Part shown: piece by piece, positions 25,401 to 33,170 of the stretch
How positions within the stretch are numbered: position 1 is the first letter of the stretch
How the letters are laid out: each line of letters starts with the position of its first letter
Assembly: GCA_963740765.1 (NCBI GenBank)
Contig: CAVUFN010000010.1
Coordinates: 248,001 to 312,000, forward strand
Reading direction: 5' to 3'
DNA: 64,000 nucleotides
From: DATLGB01 sp963740765
Lineage (GTDB): Bacteria; Actinomycetota; Thermoleophilia; Solirubrobacterales; Solirubrobacteraceae
Program-made: the position numbers and the translations under genes
The notes under the pieces: generated by a model
What the model saw: only the letters and a program-made list of their open reading frames with translations
What the model was told of the DNA's origin: nothing
Database searches by the model: none

Positions 25401-26988
25401 CATCGGCTCCATCCGCTTCACGACGCCGGGCGTGACGCTGATCTCGCCGCCGCCGCACCACGACATCTACTCGATCGAGGACCTCAAGCAGCTCATCTAC
25501 GACCTGCGCTGCGCGAACCCGCAGGCGCGCGTGTCGGTGAAGCTCGTGGCCGAGGTCGGCGTCGGGACCGTCGCGGCCGGCGTGGCCAAGGCCGGTGCCG
25601 ACCACATCCTGATCTCCGGCCACGACGGCGGCACCGGCGCGTCCCCGCAGTCCTCGATCCAGTCGGCCGGGGTGCCGTGGGAGATCGGGCTGGCGGAGAC
25701 CCAGCAGACACTGGTGCTCAACGACCTGCGCTCGCGCGTGTGGGTGCAGACGGACGGCCAGATGAAGACGGGCCGCGACGTCGCCGTCGCCGCGCTGCTC
25801 GGCGCCGACGAGGTCGGCTTCTCGACCGCCCCGCTGATCGCCGAGGGCTGCGTGATGATGCGCGTCTGCCACCTCAACACCTGCCCGGTCGGCGTCGCCA
25901 CCCAGGACCCCGAGCTGCGCAAGCGCTTCACCGGCCAGCCCGATCACGTCGTCAACTACCTCTTCATGGTCGCCGAGGAGACCCGGCGGATCATGGCCAA
26001 GCTCGGCGTGCGGACCTACGACGACATGGTCGGCCGCGTCGACCTGCTCCGGACCGCGCCGGCGATCGAGCACTGGAAGGCGCGCGGCGTCGATTTGTCC
26101 GAGGTGCTCAAGGAGATCGACGTGCCGCCGGGCACGCCGATCTCGCGCTCGATGCCCCAGCCCTCGCCGCTGGTCGGCGCGCTGGACTGGGAGCTCGTCT
26201 CCCACTGCAAGGACGCGATCGACGACCTCGAGCACCGGACGCAGGTCGAGGGCGAGTTCCGCATCCGCAACGTCAACCGCACCGTCGGCGGGATCCTCTC
26301 GTCCGTGGTGACGTCCGTGCACGGGCGCGACGGTCTCCCGCCGGAGTCGATCCGCCTGCGCTTCGACGGCTCGGCCGGCCAGTCCTTCGGCGCCTGGCTG
26401 GCGCCCGGTATCGAGCTGACGCTGTCCGGCGACGCCAACGACTACGCCGGCAAGGGCCTCTCGGGCGGCGTCGTCACCGTCCACCCGCATCCGGACGCGA
26501 CCTTCGTGCCCGAGGAGAACGTCGTCGTCGGCAACACCGTGCTCTACGGCGCGTCCGCGGGACGAGCGTTCTTCCGCGGCCTGGCGGGCGAGCGCTTCGC
26601 GGTGCGCAACTCGGGCGCCGACACCGTCGTCGAGGGCATCGGCGACCACGGCTGTGAGTACATGACGGGCGGCAACGTCGTCGTCCTCGGCCGCACCGGC
26701 CGCAACTTCGGCGCGGGCATGTCGGGCGGCGTCGCCTACGTGCTCGACGAGGACTCGAGCTTCGAGCGCCGCTGCAACTTCGAGCTCGTCTCCTTCGACG
26801 AGATCAACGGCGACGACGAGGCGCTGCTGCGCGAGCTCATCACCGAGCACCGCGACCGGACGGGGTCCACCGTCGCGGCCGAAGTGCTCGACAACTGGTC
26901 GCTCGACCGCTTCGTCAAGGTCATGCCGAACGACTACAAGAAGGTCCTCGAGCAGCGCCGTCGCGACGCGCTCGAGGTGGCGGCTTAG
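22441..26988 (+). CDS. gltB: Glutamate synthase large (alpha) subunit
   Basis: 1515 aa, the normal length. The glutaminase domain needs processing before Cys23 (YEHDACGVAF), which becomes the N-terminal nucleophile. A central domain follows. The FMN synthase domain (about 850-1200) includes GGKSNSGEGGED and GHDGGTGASPQSS, and MRVCHLNTCPVGVATQDP carries the 3Fe-4S cysteines. A GXGXG beta-helix closes the protein (DYAGKGLSGG, VVVGNTVLYGASAG). It moves the glutamine amide to 2-oxoglutarate to make two glutamates, drawing electrons through the small subunit. gltD is not next to it; the next gene is a tiny ORF on the other strand. Confidence 0.97.
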   Translation: MQLRKRPTERVGLYDPGYEHDACGVAFVARLDGQRTHETVDRAIMALENLEHRGAEGADPNTGDGAGILMQISDAFFRERVGDDLLPPAGTYGVGVVMLPGDKSRHAELEEHINRAVEAEGMRVVTWRDVPTDKDFCGLTALYHRPYVKHVVIGAADVPIPDQDALERKLYVIRRQAELAAGPELVVCTMSSRTIVYKGMLTPLQLKGYFPELQEPTVETALALVHSRFSTNTFPSWELAHPYRMIAHNGEINTLRGNVNWMRARESQLRSELFGDDLEKVLPVVRPGGSDSATLDNVLELLVLAGRSLPHAMMMLVPEAFEDRDDMSPELQAFYAFHACFMEPWDGPAAVAFTDGRVIGATLDRNGLRPGRWLETKDGWAIVGSEAGMLDIEPGNIARKGRLEPGKLFLVDVEGGGGIVPDATVKGAVATARPYDDWIAQGSVDVDDLPERFAAPEYAGTLTDRQLAFGWSQEDLRLILAPMARDAQEPTGSMGNDLALAMLSDKAPPLFDYFKQLFAQVTNPPIDPIRESIVMSLTSGLGAEQNLLDESPEHAHQLRLSQPVIRAATLERLRQVDHSVFWAHTIDITFPTADGPGAMEAALARICDEAEEVVEDGVTVLILSDRKTGPGRAAVPALLAVGAVHHHLVRAGTRLQTGLVVETGEARSVSHFCALIGYGAAAVCPYLMFESVSALAKAGRIPGVEDPDDAENRVVKAIGKGLLKTMSKMGISTISSYCGAQIFEAVGLQQEVVDRFFVGTASRVGGVGLDVLAREALERHERGFPDVGYLPKAPDAEYNAPEDVLPSGGQYQWRRDGERRQWDPKAIAALQKAARTGSWESYEEFAEHMNSEAAAKSSLRGLIDFAYPEGRGIPLEDVEPAAEIVKRFATGAMSLGSLSREAHETLAIAMNRIGGKSNSGEGGEDVSRYTADENGDYRRSAIHQVASGRFGVNIHYLLNCDELQIKMAQGAKPGEGGQLPGQKVDDYIGSIRFTTPGVTLISPPPHHDIYSIEDLKQLIYDLRCANPQARVSVKLVAEVGVGTVAAGVAKAGADHILISGHDGGTGASPQSSIQSAGVPWEIGLAETQQTLVLNDLRSRVWVQTDGQMKTGRDVAVAALLGADEVGFSTAPLIAEGCVMMRVCHLNTCPVGVATQDPELRKRFTGQPDHVVNYLFMVAEETRRIMAKLGVRTYDDMVGRVDLLRTAPAIEHWKARGVDLSEVLKEIDVPPGTPISRSMPQPSPLVGALDWELVSHCKDAIDDLEHRTQVEGEFRIRNVNRTVGGILSSVVTSVHGRDGLPPESIRLRFDGSAGQSFGAWLAPGIELTLSGDANDYAGKGLSGGVVTVHPHPDATFVPEENVVVGNTVLYGASAGRAFFRGLAGERFAVRNSGADTVVEGIGDHGCEYMTGGNVVVLGRTGRNFGAGMSGGVAYVLDEDSSFERRCNFELVSFDEINGDDEALLRELITEHRDRTGSTVAAEVLDNWSLDRFVKVMPNDYKKVLEQRRRDALEVAA

Positions 26989-27134
26989 CCCACGCGGTTC
27001 CCGCCGCCCCTGACCCGGGGCAGGATCAGCATCACGAGGCCGATGAGGATGACCACGATCCCGAGCGCGTAGTGCACGAGGATCGCGAGCACGATCCCGA
27101 CGATGATGAGCAGGATGGGAAGCTGAAGGTCCAT
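26985..27134 (-). CDS. 49-aa single- or double-span membrane peptide
   Basis: ATG 27134 to TAA 26985 encodes 49 aa. Two hydrophobic runs (LPILLIIVGIVLAILVHYAL and IVVILIGLVMLIL) are followed by the basic tail PRVRGGGNRVG. Such short actinobacterial membrane peptides (DUF6131-like) are common and uncharacterised. Codon usage fits the genome, and the stop overlaps the gltB stop tail to tail by four bases. Confidence 0.7.
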   Translation of the reverse strand: MDLQLPILLIIVGIVLAILVHYALGIVVILIGLVMLILPRVRGGGNRVG

Positions 27135-27204
27135 ACGTCGGTCCTACCCCGCGGCGCGGGTCGACAACCTATCCCGCGTGCGTCGCCACGTTGACGACGC
27201 AAAT

Positions 27205-28320
27205 TCACGCGAGGGCGGCGATCGCCTCGACGAGGCGATCGGCGTCGGCTTCGTCGTTGTAGTGGACGAAACCCGCGCGGATCGCGCCGTCGGGGGCGAG
27301 GCCGAGGTGCTGCTCGAGCTCGTGGGCGTAGTAGTTGCCGTCCCAGACGGCGATCTCGCGCTCGGCGCAATGGCGGGCGACCGCCGCGGAGGTGTGGCCG
27401 GCGACGTTGAACATCAGCGTGGAGGTGCGGTCGGCCGCGTCGCCGTAGAGGGTGACGCCGTCGATGGCGCCGAGCCCGTCCAGCGCCCGGCGCAGGAGCG
27501 CGTCCTCGTGGGCGCGGACCTCGGCCCAGTCGAGCGAGTCCACGTAGCGGGCGGCGGCCGCCACGCCGGCCAGCGACTCGAACGGCAGCGTGCCGAGCTC
27601 GAAGCGGTCGGGAACCTCGTCGGGCGACGGGATCAGCTTGTCGGGCCGGAGGGACTCCAGGAGCTCGGGGGCGGCGCACTGGATGCCGATGTGCGGGCCG
27701 AACCACTTGTAGGCCGAGCAGGCGAGCACGTCGAAGCGCGATGCGTCCATGGGCCGGTGCGGGGTGGCGTGGACGGCGTCGACGTAGACGCGCGCGCCGG
27801 CGGCGCGGGCGACCTCCGTGATGCCGTCGAGGTCCGGGATCGTCCCGACGGCGTTCGAGGCGGCCGTCACGCACACCCATTTCGTGCGGTCCGTCAGCAC
27901 CGCCTCGACGGCGGACGCGGGCAGTTCGAGCGTGCCGGGCTCCGGGTCGGCGAAGCGGACGTCGGCGCCGGCGCAGAACCACGGGCGCACGTTGGCGTCG
28001 TGGTCCAGGCGCGTGCAGACGACCTCGTCGCCCGGCTCGATCACGGTGCGGGCGAAGCGCATGGTCAGCGCGGTCATCGACGGGCCGAAGATCACGCCGC
28101 GCGGATCGGCGCCGAGCAGGCCGGCGACGGCCGCGCGGGCGTCATCCACGCAGGCGTCGGTCGCGGCGGCGGCGGCGAAGGCGCCGTGGCTGTTCGCGTT
28201 GCGGCCCGAGCGCATGAAGTCGGCCATCGCCGCGATCGCGTCGTCGAGCATCTGCGTCCCGGCCGGGCCGTCGAGCCGCGCCCAGCCGCCGGCCAGCCCG
28301 GGGAAGCGGTCGCGGTTCAC
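27205..28320 (-). CDS. Cysteine-desulfurase-like PLP enzyme (class V aminotransferase)
   Basis: 371 aa beginning at a GTG that overlaps the Nudix stop (GTGA). It starts RFPGLAGGWARLDGPAGTQ and has FGPSMTALTMRFART, VDAVHATPHRP and the PLP lysine in SAYKWFGPH. This matches the cysteine-desulfurase-like VC1184-type subfamily rather than IscS or SufS. No obvious active-site Cys loop was seen, so sulfur mobilisation is unproven. It is co-transcribed with the Nudix gene. Confidence 0.83.
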   Translation of the reverse strand: MNRDRFPGLAGGWARLDGPAGTQMLDDAIAAMADFMRSGRNANSHGAFAAAAATDACVDDARAAVAGLLGADPRGVIFGPSMTALTMRFARTVIEPGDEVVCTRLDHDANVRPWFCAGADVRFADPEPGTLELPASAVEAVLTDRTKWVCVTAASNAVGTIPDLDGITEVARAAGARVYVDAVHATPHRPMDASRFDVLACSAYKWFGPHIGIQCAAPELLESLRPDKLIPSPDEVPDRFELGTLPFESLAGVAAAARYVDSLDWAEVRAHEDALLRRALDGLGAIDGVTLYGDAADRTSTLMFNVAGHTSAAVARHCAEREIAVWDGNYYAHELEQHLGLAPDGAIRAGFVHYNDEADADRLVEAIAALA

Positions 28321-28688
28321 GCCAGCACCTCGCGGTCGCGGTCGTAGCTCAGCAGACGGCGGGCATCCTCGACCGTTTTCCAGCGCACCTCGTCGACCTC
28401 CTCGTTCGGTTCGAAGGCCGGCACGGCCTCGATGACCATCTCCCAGTAGCGCACGATCTTGGACCGTCCCTCGTGGTCGGTGTACTCGGTGGACCGGAGC
28501 TCGCGGCCGAGCTCGCCCTGCACGCCGATCTCCTCGTGGATCTCGCGCACCGCGGCCGCCTCGAAGGACTCGCCGGGGTCGAGCTTGCCCTTGGGCAGCG
28601 ACCAGTCGTCGTAGCGGGGACGGTGGATGACCGCGATGCGGTCCCCGCACCTGACGACGCAACCAGCGGCTTCGACTTCGTGGGACAC
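28317..28688 (-). CDS. Nudix hydrolase
   Basis: 123 aa from the GTG at 28688. It has the Nudix box in SLPKGKLDPGESFEAAAVRE ending in IHEEIG. The opening EVEAAGCVVRCGDRIAVIHR is typical of diadenosine polyphosphate or oxidised-nucleotide hydrolases. The start at 28688 is seven bases from a TACGCT hexamer on this strand; in-frame codons further upstream would overlap the divergent monooxygenase gene. The exact substrate is not predictable. Confidence 0.88.
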   Translation of the reverse strand: MSHEVEAAGCVVRCGDRIAVIHRPRYDDWSLPKGKLDPGESFEAAAVREIHEEIGVQGELGRELRSTEYTDHEGRSKIVRYWEMVIEAVPAFEPNEEVDEVRWKTVEDARRLLSYDRDREVLA

Positions 28689-28695
28689 GCCCGGC

Positions 28696-28705
28696 AGCGT
28701 ACGGC
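28696..28705. promoter_or_regulatory. Back-to-back -10 hexamers of a divergent promoter
   Basis: Minus strand TACGCT (28701-28696) and plus strand TACGGC (28700-28705) share the TA at 28700-28701. They lie seven and nine bases from the Nudix GTG and the monooxygenase ATG. The plus hexamer lacks the final T. Confidence 0.35.
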
Positions 28706-28714
28706 TGTGCGAAG

Positions 28715-30013
28715 ATGACGCCCCTGTCACGAATCGCCATCATCGGCCAGGGCTCCAGCGGCATCGCCGCCGCCAAGACCCTCCACCAGCGCGGGATCGA
28801 CTTCGTCGCCTACGAGGCGTCGGACCGCGTCGGCGGCAACTGGGTGTTCCAGAACGCCAACGGCATGTCGAGCGCGTACTCGACGCTGCACATCAACACG
28901 TCGCGCGAGCGGATGGAGTACCCGGACTTCCCGATGCCGAGGTCCTATCCCGACTTCCCGCACCACTCGCACATCGCCGCGTACTTCGACGCCTACGTGG
29001 ACCACTTCGGCTTCCGCGACCGGATCCGCTTCCAGACACCGGTCGGGCGCGCCGAGAAGACCGCCGACGGCTGGGACGTCGACGGCGAGCCCTTCGATGC
29101 GCTGATCGTCGCCAACGGGCACCACTGGGACGCGCGCTGGCCCGAGCCCGCCTTTCCCGGCGCCGACACGTTCGCGGGCGAGCAGATCCACGCCCACGAG
29201 TACAGGGATCCCGAGCAGCTGCGCGGCAAGCACGTCGTCGTCCTGGGGATGGGCAACTCGGCGATGGACATCGCGGTCGACGCCTCCTACAACGCGGCGT
29301 CGACGACGCTCGCGGCCCGCCGCGGCGCGTACGTCGTCCCCAAGTACATGTTCGGCCGCCCCGCCGACCAGCTGCGCAACGATCCGCGCGTCCCCTTCGC
29401 GATCCGCCGCGCGATCGTCAGCGGGCTGATCAAGGCCTACGTGGGGGACATGACCCGCTACGGCCTGCCCAAGCCCGACCACCGCTTCGGCGAGGCGCAC
29501 CCGACCGTCTCGGGCCGCATCCTCGACCGCCTCGCCCACGGCGCCATCGCCGCCAAGCCGAACATCGCCCGTCTCGACGGCGACCGCGTGCACTTCGCCG
29601 ACGGGACGAGCGTCCACGCCGACCTGGTCGTCTACTGCACGGGCTACAAGGTCAGCTTCCCGTTCTTCGCCCCGGACCTGATCGCCGCGCCGGGCAACGA
29701 CCTGCCGCTGTTCCGCCGCGTCTTCCACCCGGACGTCGACGGCGTCTACTTCGTCGGCCTGCTCCAGCCCCTGGGCGCGATCATGCCGCTGGCCGCCGCG
29801 CAGTCGGAGTGGATCGCGGACCACCTCACCGGCCGCTACGCCCTGCCGGCGGGCGGCGCGCTGCGCGCCGACATCGCGGCGGAGCGCGCCGCGATGTTCA
29901 AGCGCTACGTCGCGTCTCCGCGGCACACCATGCAGGTCGACTTCGACGACTACCTGCTCGCGCTCGACAAGGAGCGCGCGGCCGGGGCCGAGCGAGCCGC
30001 GGTCATGGCGTGA
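28715..30013 (+). CDS. Flavin-containing monooxygenase
   Basis: 432 aa. The FAD motif is AIIGQGSSGIAAAKTL, and FAGEQIHAHEY fits the FMO signature FxGxxxHxxxY. VVVLGMGNSAMDIAVDA binds NADPH, and CTGYKVSFPF is the C-terminal family motif. These enzymes add one oxygen to soft nucleophiles (N or S) or carry out Baeyer-Villiger reactions. The sequence is closer to dimethylaniline-type FMOs. It is followed with a GTGA overlap by a TetR gene, a probable local regulator. Confidence 0.9.
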   Translation: MTPLSRIAIIGQGSSGIAAAKTLHQRGIDFVAYEASDRVGGNWVFQNANGMSSAYSTLHINTSRERMEYPDFPMPRSYPDFPHHSHIAAYFDAYVDHFGFRDRIRFQTPVGRAEKTADGWDVDGEPFDALIVANGHHWDARWPEPAFPGADTFAGEQIHAHEYRDPEQLRGKHVVVLGMGNSAMDIAVDASYNAASTTLAARRGAYVVPKYMFGRPADQLRNDPRVPFAIRRAIVSGLIKAYVGDMTRYGLPKPDHRFGEAHPTVSGRILDRLAHGAIAAKPNIARLDGDRVHFADGTSVHADLVVYCTGYKVSFPFFAPDLIAAPGNDLPLFRRVFHPDVDGVYFVGLLQPLGAIMPLAAAQSEWIADHLTGRYALPAGGALRADIAAERAAMFKRYVASPRHTMQVDFDDYLLALDKERAAGAERAAVMA

Positions 30014-30600
30014 TCACCGGGCGGCGCGAGCAGACCAAGGCGGCCAACCGGGCCGCGATCCTCGAAGCGGCGCGGGCCACGTTCGGGGAGATCGGCTACG
30101 GCGCGGCGTCCGTGCGGGACATCGTCCGCGCCACCGACCTCGCTGCGGGCACGTTCTACAACTACTTCCCGGACAAGGAGTCGATCTTCCTCGCGCTCGT
30201 GGAGGAGATCGCGGCCGAGGCGCGCGCCCGCGTCCGCGCCGCGCGCCGCAACGCCGCGAGCCCGGCCGGGTTCGTGGAGGACGGCTACCGCGCGTACTTC
30301 GCCTTCATCGTCGAGGACCCCGCCAACCAGGCGTTCCTGAGCCGCAACGCCGGGACCATCCGGGGGCTGCTCGCGGACGGGCAGGCGTCGCTCGGGGCCG
30401 ACGAGCTGCGGGAGGATCTCGAGGCGGTGGGCGCCGCGCCCGGGCTGGACCCGGAGTACATGACGCACGCGATGGTGGCGGTCGGCCTCGAGCTGGGCGC
30501 CCGGCTGCTCGAGCGCGACCCGCCCGACGTCGAGGGGGCGACCGCGTTCGCGTCCGGCCTCGTGCTCGGCGGCCTCGACCGTCTTACGCGACGGGACTGA
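30010..30600 (+). CDS. TetR-family regulator
   Basis: 196 aa beginning at a GTG overlapping the monooxygenase stop. The DNA-binding domain reads ANRAAILEAARATFGEIGYG and TDLAAGTFYNYFPDKESIF. The variable C-terminal domain is rich in Ala and Glu. Translational coupling to the monooxygenase suggests it controls that gene and itself, probably sensing a substrate or xenobiotic. The 3' end overlaps the convergent hydrolase gene by 17 bases. Confidence 0.88.
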   Translation: MITGRREQTKAANRAAILEAARATFGEIGYGAASVRDIVRATDLAAGTFYNYFPDKESIFLALVEEIAAEARARVRAARRNAASPAGFVEDGYRAYFAFIVEDPANQAFLSRNAGTIRGLLADGQASLGADELREDLEAVGAAPGLDPEYMTHAMVAVGLELGARLLERDPPDVEGATAFASGLVLGGLDRLTRRD

Positions 30601-32053
30601 GGATCACCGCGAAGTCGCGGTCGACGGTCAGGGTCCCGCTGACGTCGCGCTCGCTGCCGTCGGCGAAGCGCGCCCGCCAGTGGCCGGTGGGCAATGGGAC
30701 GGTGACGGGCTCGGACGCCGCGAGGAGCCCGCCGACGAACCAGCGCTCACCGGACCGGCGGCCGATCACGACGTAGCGGTCGGGCTCGCCCGCGAGCAGC
30801 CGCGTGTCGTCCCACGCCGCGGGGATCTCGTCCAGCAGCGGGCCGAACGCCGTGTAGTGCTGCAGACCCGACTCGTAGACGATCGCCTTGGCCGCGTCGG
30901 CGACCGGCGTGTAGTCCATCGACCCGATCGCGTTGCGGGTGAAGGCGAGGTTGACGTCGTCGCGCGGGTCGGTGGGCGCGTTCTCGGCGCCGCGCACCGC
31001 CTCCACGGTCAGGACGTTGGGCCACGTGCGCTGCAGCCCCCGCGGGACGGTGCAGCCGTGGAAGGCCACGACGAGCCTGCGCTGCGCGGACCAGCGCGCG
31101 ATGTCGTCCATCTCGGCGATGCGCGCGTCGCGATCGGAATAGAAGAAGTCCGCCTTGATGCCCGCCGCGCCCCAGCCGGCAGCGCGGTCGAGCGCGGCCC
31201 GCGTGACGTCCGCGTGGTCGTACCAGAGGATCGTCTTCACGCCGCGCTCGCGCGCGTAGGCGATGACGTCCGGGACCCAGGCCGGGTCCCAGCCCTCGTC
31301 GATCGTGACGTACTCCCAGCCGTGGGTGACGGCGGCGTCCACATAGGCGCGCTGCGCGGCTTCGGAGGTGGGGCTGGCGTGGTCGGCCAGCCACGACCAC
31401 GCCGAGCGGCCGGGCTCGATCCAGCTCGTGTCGGCGAGCTTCGACGCCCGGCCGAGCGCGAGCGGCAGGTCGGACTCCACGACGTCGGCGAGCGACCCCG
31501 TCACCGCCACCTGCCACAGATCGCTGCCGGCGGGGGACACGGTCAGCGAGCGCCCGCGCCGCTCGAGGTGGGCCGCGCCGCGGCGGGCGAGGCCGGACTC
31601 CGTCAGCAGCGTGTAGTCGCCGCGGGAGCGCAGGAGCGCCGGGTAGCCGTAGCGGTCCTCGCCGGCGCGCGGGCGGCGGTAGGGATCCTCGTAGGCGCCC
31701 GTGAAGGGCTGCAGCCAGGCGCGGGTGCGGCGGGGGACGACGACGGTCGCCGAGGGCGCGCCGCGGAAGGCGACGCCGTCGGGCGTGACCAGCACGGTGA
31801 CCCCGCCGACCGTGAGCGTCCGTCCCCGGACGCGGTGCTCGCGGCGTTTGCCCGCCGGGGTGGTGAAACGCGCCCGGAAATGCTCGCGCCGGGCACGAAG
31901 TGGTCCGTTCTTCGACCGGCCGAGGTCGAATTCGAGCCCCGATGCAGCGATGATGAGCCTGAGCCGGCCGGACCGGCGCCGCAGGGTGGCGCTGAGGGTT
32001 CCGGACGGTGCTCTGACCACCCAGGACGGCGGCGCGACATCAGCGGCGATCAC
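30584..32053 (-). CDS. GH97-like alpha-glycosidase
   Basis: 489 aa. An N-terminal beta domain with PSGTLSATLRRRSGRL precedes a TIM barrel with WIEPGRSAWSWLADHA, WEYVTIDEGWDPAW, GIKADFFYSDRD, VAFHGCTVPRGLQRTWPN and TRNAIGSMDYTP. This order matches GH97, which includes alpha-glucosidases and alpha-galactosidases. The Asp in KADFF is the nucleophile of retaining members. It is shorter than the usual 600-700 residues. No signal peptide is visible from the GTG start, which is preceded by TAGCCT at eight bases, so it may act inside the cell. Confidence 0.8.
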   Translation of the reverse strand: MIAADVAPPSWVVRAPSGTLSATLRRRSGRLRLIIAASGLEFDLGRSKNGPLRARREHFRARFTTPAGKRREHRVRGRTLTVGGVTVLVTPDGVAFRGAPSATVVVPRRTRAWLQPFTGAYEDPYRRPRAGEDRYGYPALLRSRGDYTLLTESGLARRGAAHLERRGRSLTVSPAGSDLWQVAVTGSLADVVESDLPLALGRASKLADTSWIEPGRSAWSWLADHASPTSEAAQRAYVDAAVTHGWEYVTIDEGWDPAWVPDVIAYARERGVKTILWYDHADVTRAALDRAAGWGAAGIKADFFYSDRDARIAEMDDIARWSAQRRLVVAFHGCTVPRGLQRTWPNVLTVEAVRGAENAPTDPRDDVNLAFTRNAIGSMDYTPVADAAKAIVYESGLQHYTAFGPLLDEIPAAWDDTRLLAGEPDRYVVIGRRSGERWFVGGLLAASEPVTVPLPTGHWRARFADGSERDVSGTLTVDRDFAVILSPVA

Positions 32054-32061
32054 GGGTGGTC

Positions 32062-32071
32062 AGGCTAGGCT
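32062..32071. promoter_or_regulatory. Back-to-back -10 hexamers of a divergent promoter
   Basis: Plus strand TAGGCT (32066-32071) and minus strand TAGCCT (32067-32062) share TA at 32066-32067. The minus hexamer is eight bases from the GH97 GTG (leaderless). The plus transcript would have a leader of about 20 bases with AGGAG before ATG 32099. Confidence 0.45.
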
Positions 32072-32098
32072 TCGCCACCCACGAAACCCCAGGAGATC

Positions 32099-33136
32099 AT
32101 GCGCCTTCGAATCATCAGCCTCGCCGTTCTCGCCGCCCTCGTGGCCGCTGTCGCTCCAGGCGCCGCATCGGCGAAGGTGAGCATCGGCATCTCCGACAAC
32201 CACGTCGCGATGTTCGGCGATCCTGCCTTCAAGGCCCTGGGCGCCAAGCGCGCCCGCGTCGTCGTCTCCTGGAACGCGGTCAGCGCGGCCGAGAAGGGCG
32301 ACAACGAGGTCTCCGACAAGATCATCCCGTACCTCACGGGCGCGGCCGCGGACGGGGTCGAGGTCATGGTCGCCCTCGAGCACTCGCGCGGCGCCCCGAT
32401 CGACTGCGCGTCGAGCCGGAAGGCCCAGTGCAAGCTGCCGTCGGTCGCGGCCTACAAGGCCGAGGTGACCAAGTTCGTCGCGGCGTTCCCGACGGTGAGG
32501 TACATCACCGCCTGGAACGAGGCCAACCACAACACGCAGCCGACGCTCAAGAACCCCAAGCGCGCCGGCCAGTACGCCAAGGCGGCCGACCAGGTCTGCC
32601 GGGCCGCGGGCACGTGCAAGGTCATCACGATGGACATCCTCGATGCCGCCAACAACCCGAAGCTCCCGGTCAAGCGGCTGAACTACTCGCGTACGAAGCG
32701 GTACATCAAGAAGCTGCGCAAGGCCTACGGCAAGACGCCGGCGATCTGCGGCATCCACAACTACGCCGACGTCAACCGCTTCCGCACCAAGGGCACCAAG
32801 CAACTCACCAAGGCCATGAAGTGCAAGCAGTACTGGCTGACGGAGACGGGCGGCTTCTACAAGTTCGCCTCCTTCTGGAAGGACAAGGCCTCGCGCAAGA
32901 ACGCCAAGAAGGCCAAGGCGGGCAAGTGCACCAAGTCCTCCAACTGCCAGGTCGCCGCGCTCAACTACCTGTTCAAGAAGACGGTGAAGGCCTCCAAGCG
33001 CATCAAGCGCGCCTACATCTACAACTTCTACTCAGGCGAGGACGGTCGCTTCGACGCCGGCCTCACCAAGGGCCGCGGCGACACGTCGACAGGCAGGCCC
33101 CGCGCCGCCTACAAGGTCGTCAAGAAGCGCATTTAG
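32099..33136 (+). CDS. Secreted glycoside-hydrolase-like (clan GH-A) protein
   Basis: 345 aa with a clear signal peptide (MRLRIISLAVLAALVAAVAP, cleavage near ASA-K). The mature part looks like a TIM barrel. It has RVVVSWNAV, VMVALEH, YITAWNEANHN with a candidate acid/base Glu after Asn, and YWLTETGGF with a candidate nucleophile Glu, in the spacing of clan GH-A enzymes. Several Cys pairs (CASSRKAQC, CTKSSNC) fit an exported protein. The C-terminal part is very Lys-rich. The substrate is unknown. It faces a GH97-like gene. Confidence 0.7.
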   Translation: MRLRIISLAVLAALVAAVAPGAASAKVSIGISDNHVAMFGDPAFKALGAKRARVVVSWNAVSAAEKGDNEVSDKIIPYLTGAAADGVEVMVALEHSRGAPIDCASSRKAQCKLPSVAAYKAEVTKFVAAFPTVRYITAWNEANHNTQPTLKNPKRAGQYAKAADQVCRAAGTCKVITMDILDAANNPKLPVKRLNYSRTKRYIKKLRKAYGKTPAICGIHNYADVNRFRTKGTKQLTKAMKCKQYWLTETGGFYKFASFWKDKASRKNAKKAKAGKCTKSSNCQVAALNYLFKKTVKASKRIKRAYIYNFYSGEDGRFDAGLTKGRGDTSTGRPRAAYKVVKKRI

Positions 33137-33170
33137 GCGCTCGCCGGCCACCGCCGGCGAACGCCTGCGC

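Noticed and set aside
22393..26850. 1485-codon open frame on the minus strand
   Set aside because: It is antisense to gltB, a fully conserved protein. The Arg/Asp/His-rich translation is what GC-rich codons give on the opposite strand.
27180..27200. GCGTCG/CGACGC inverted repeat as terminator
   Set aside because: Only six base pairs with a nine-base loop and no T-run; common by chance at this GC content.
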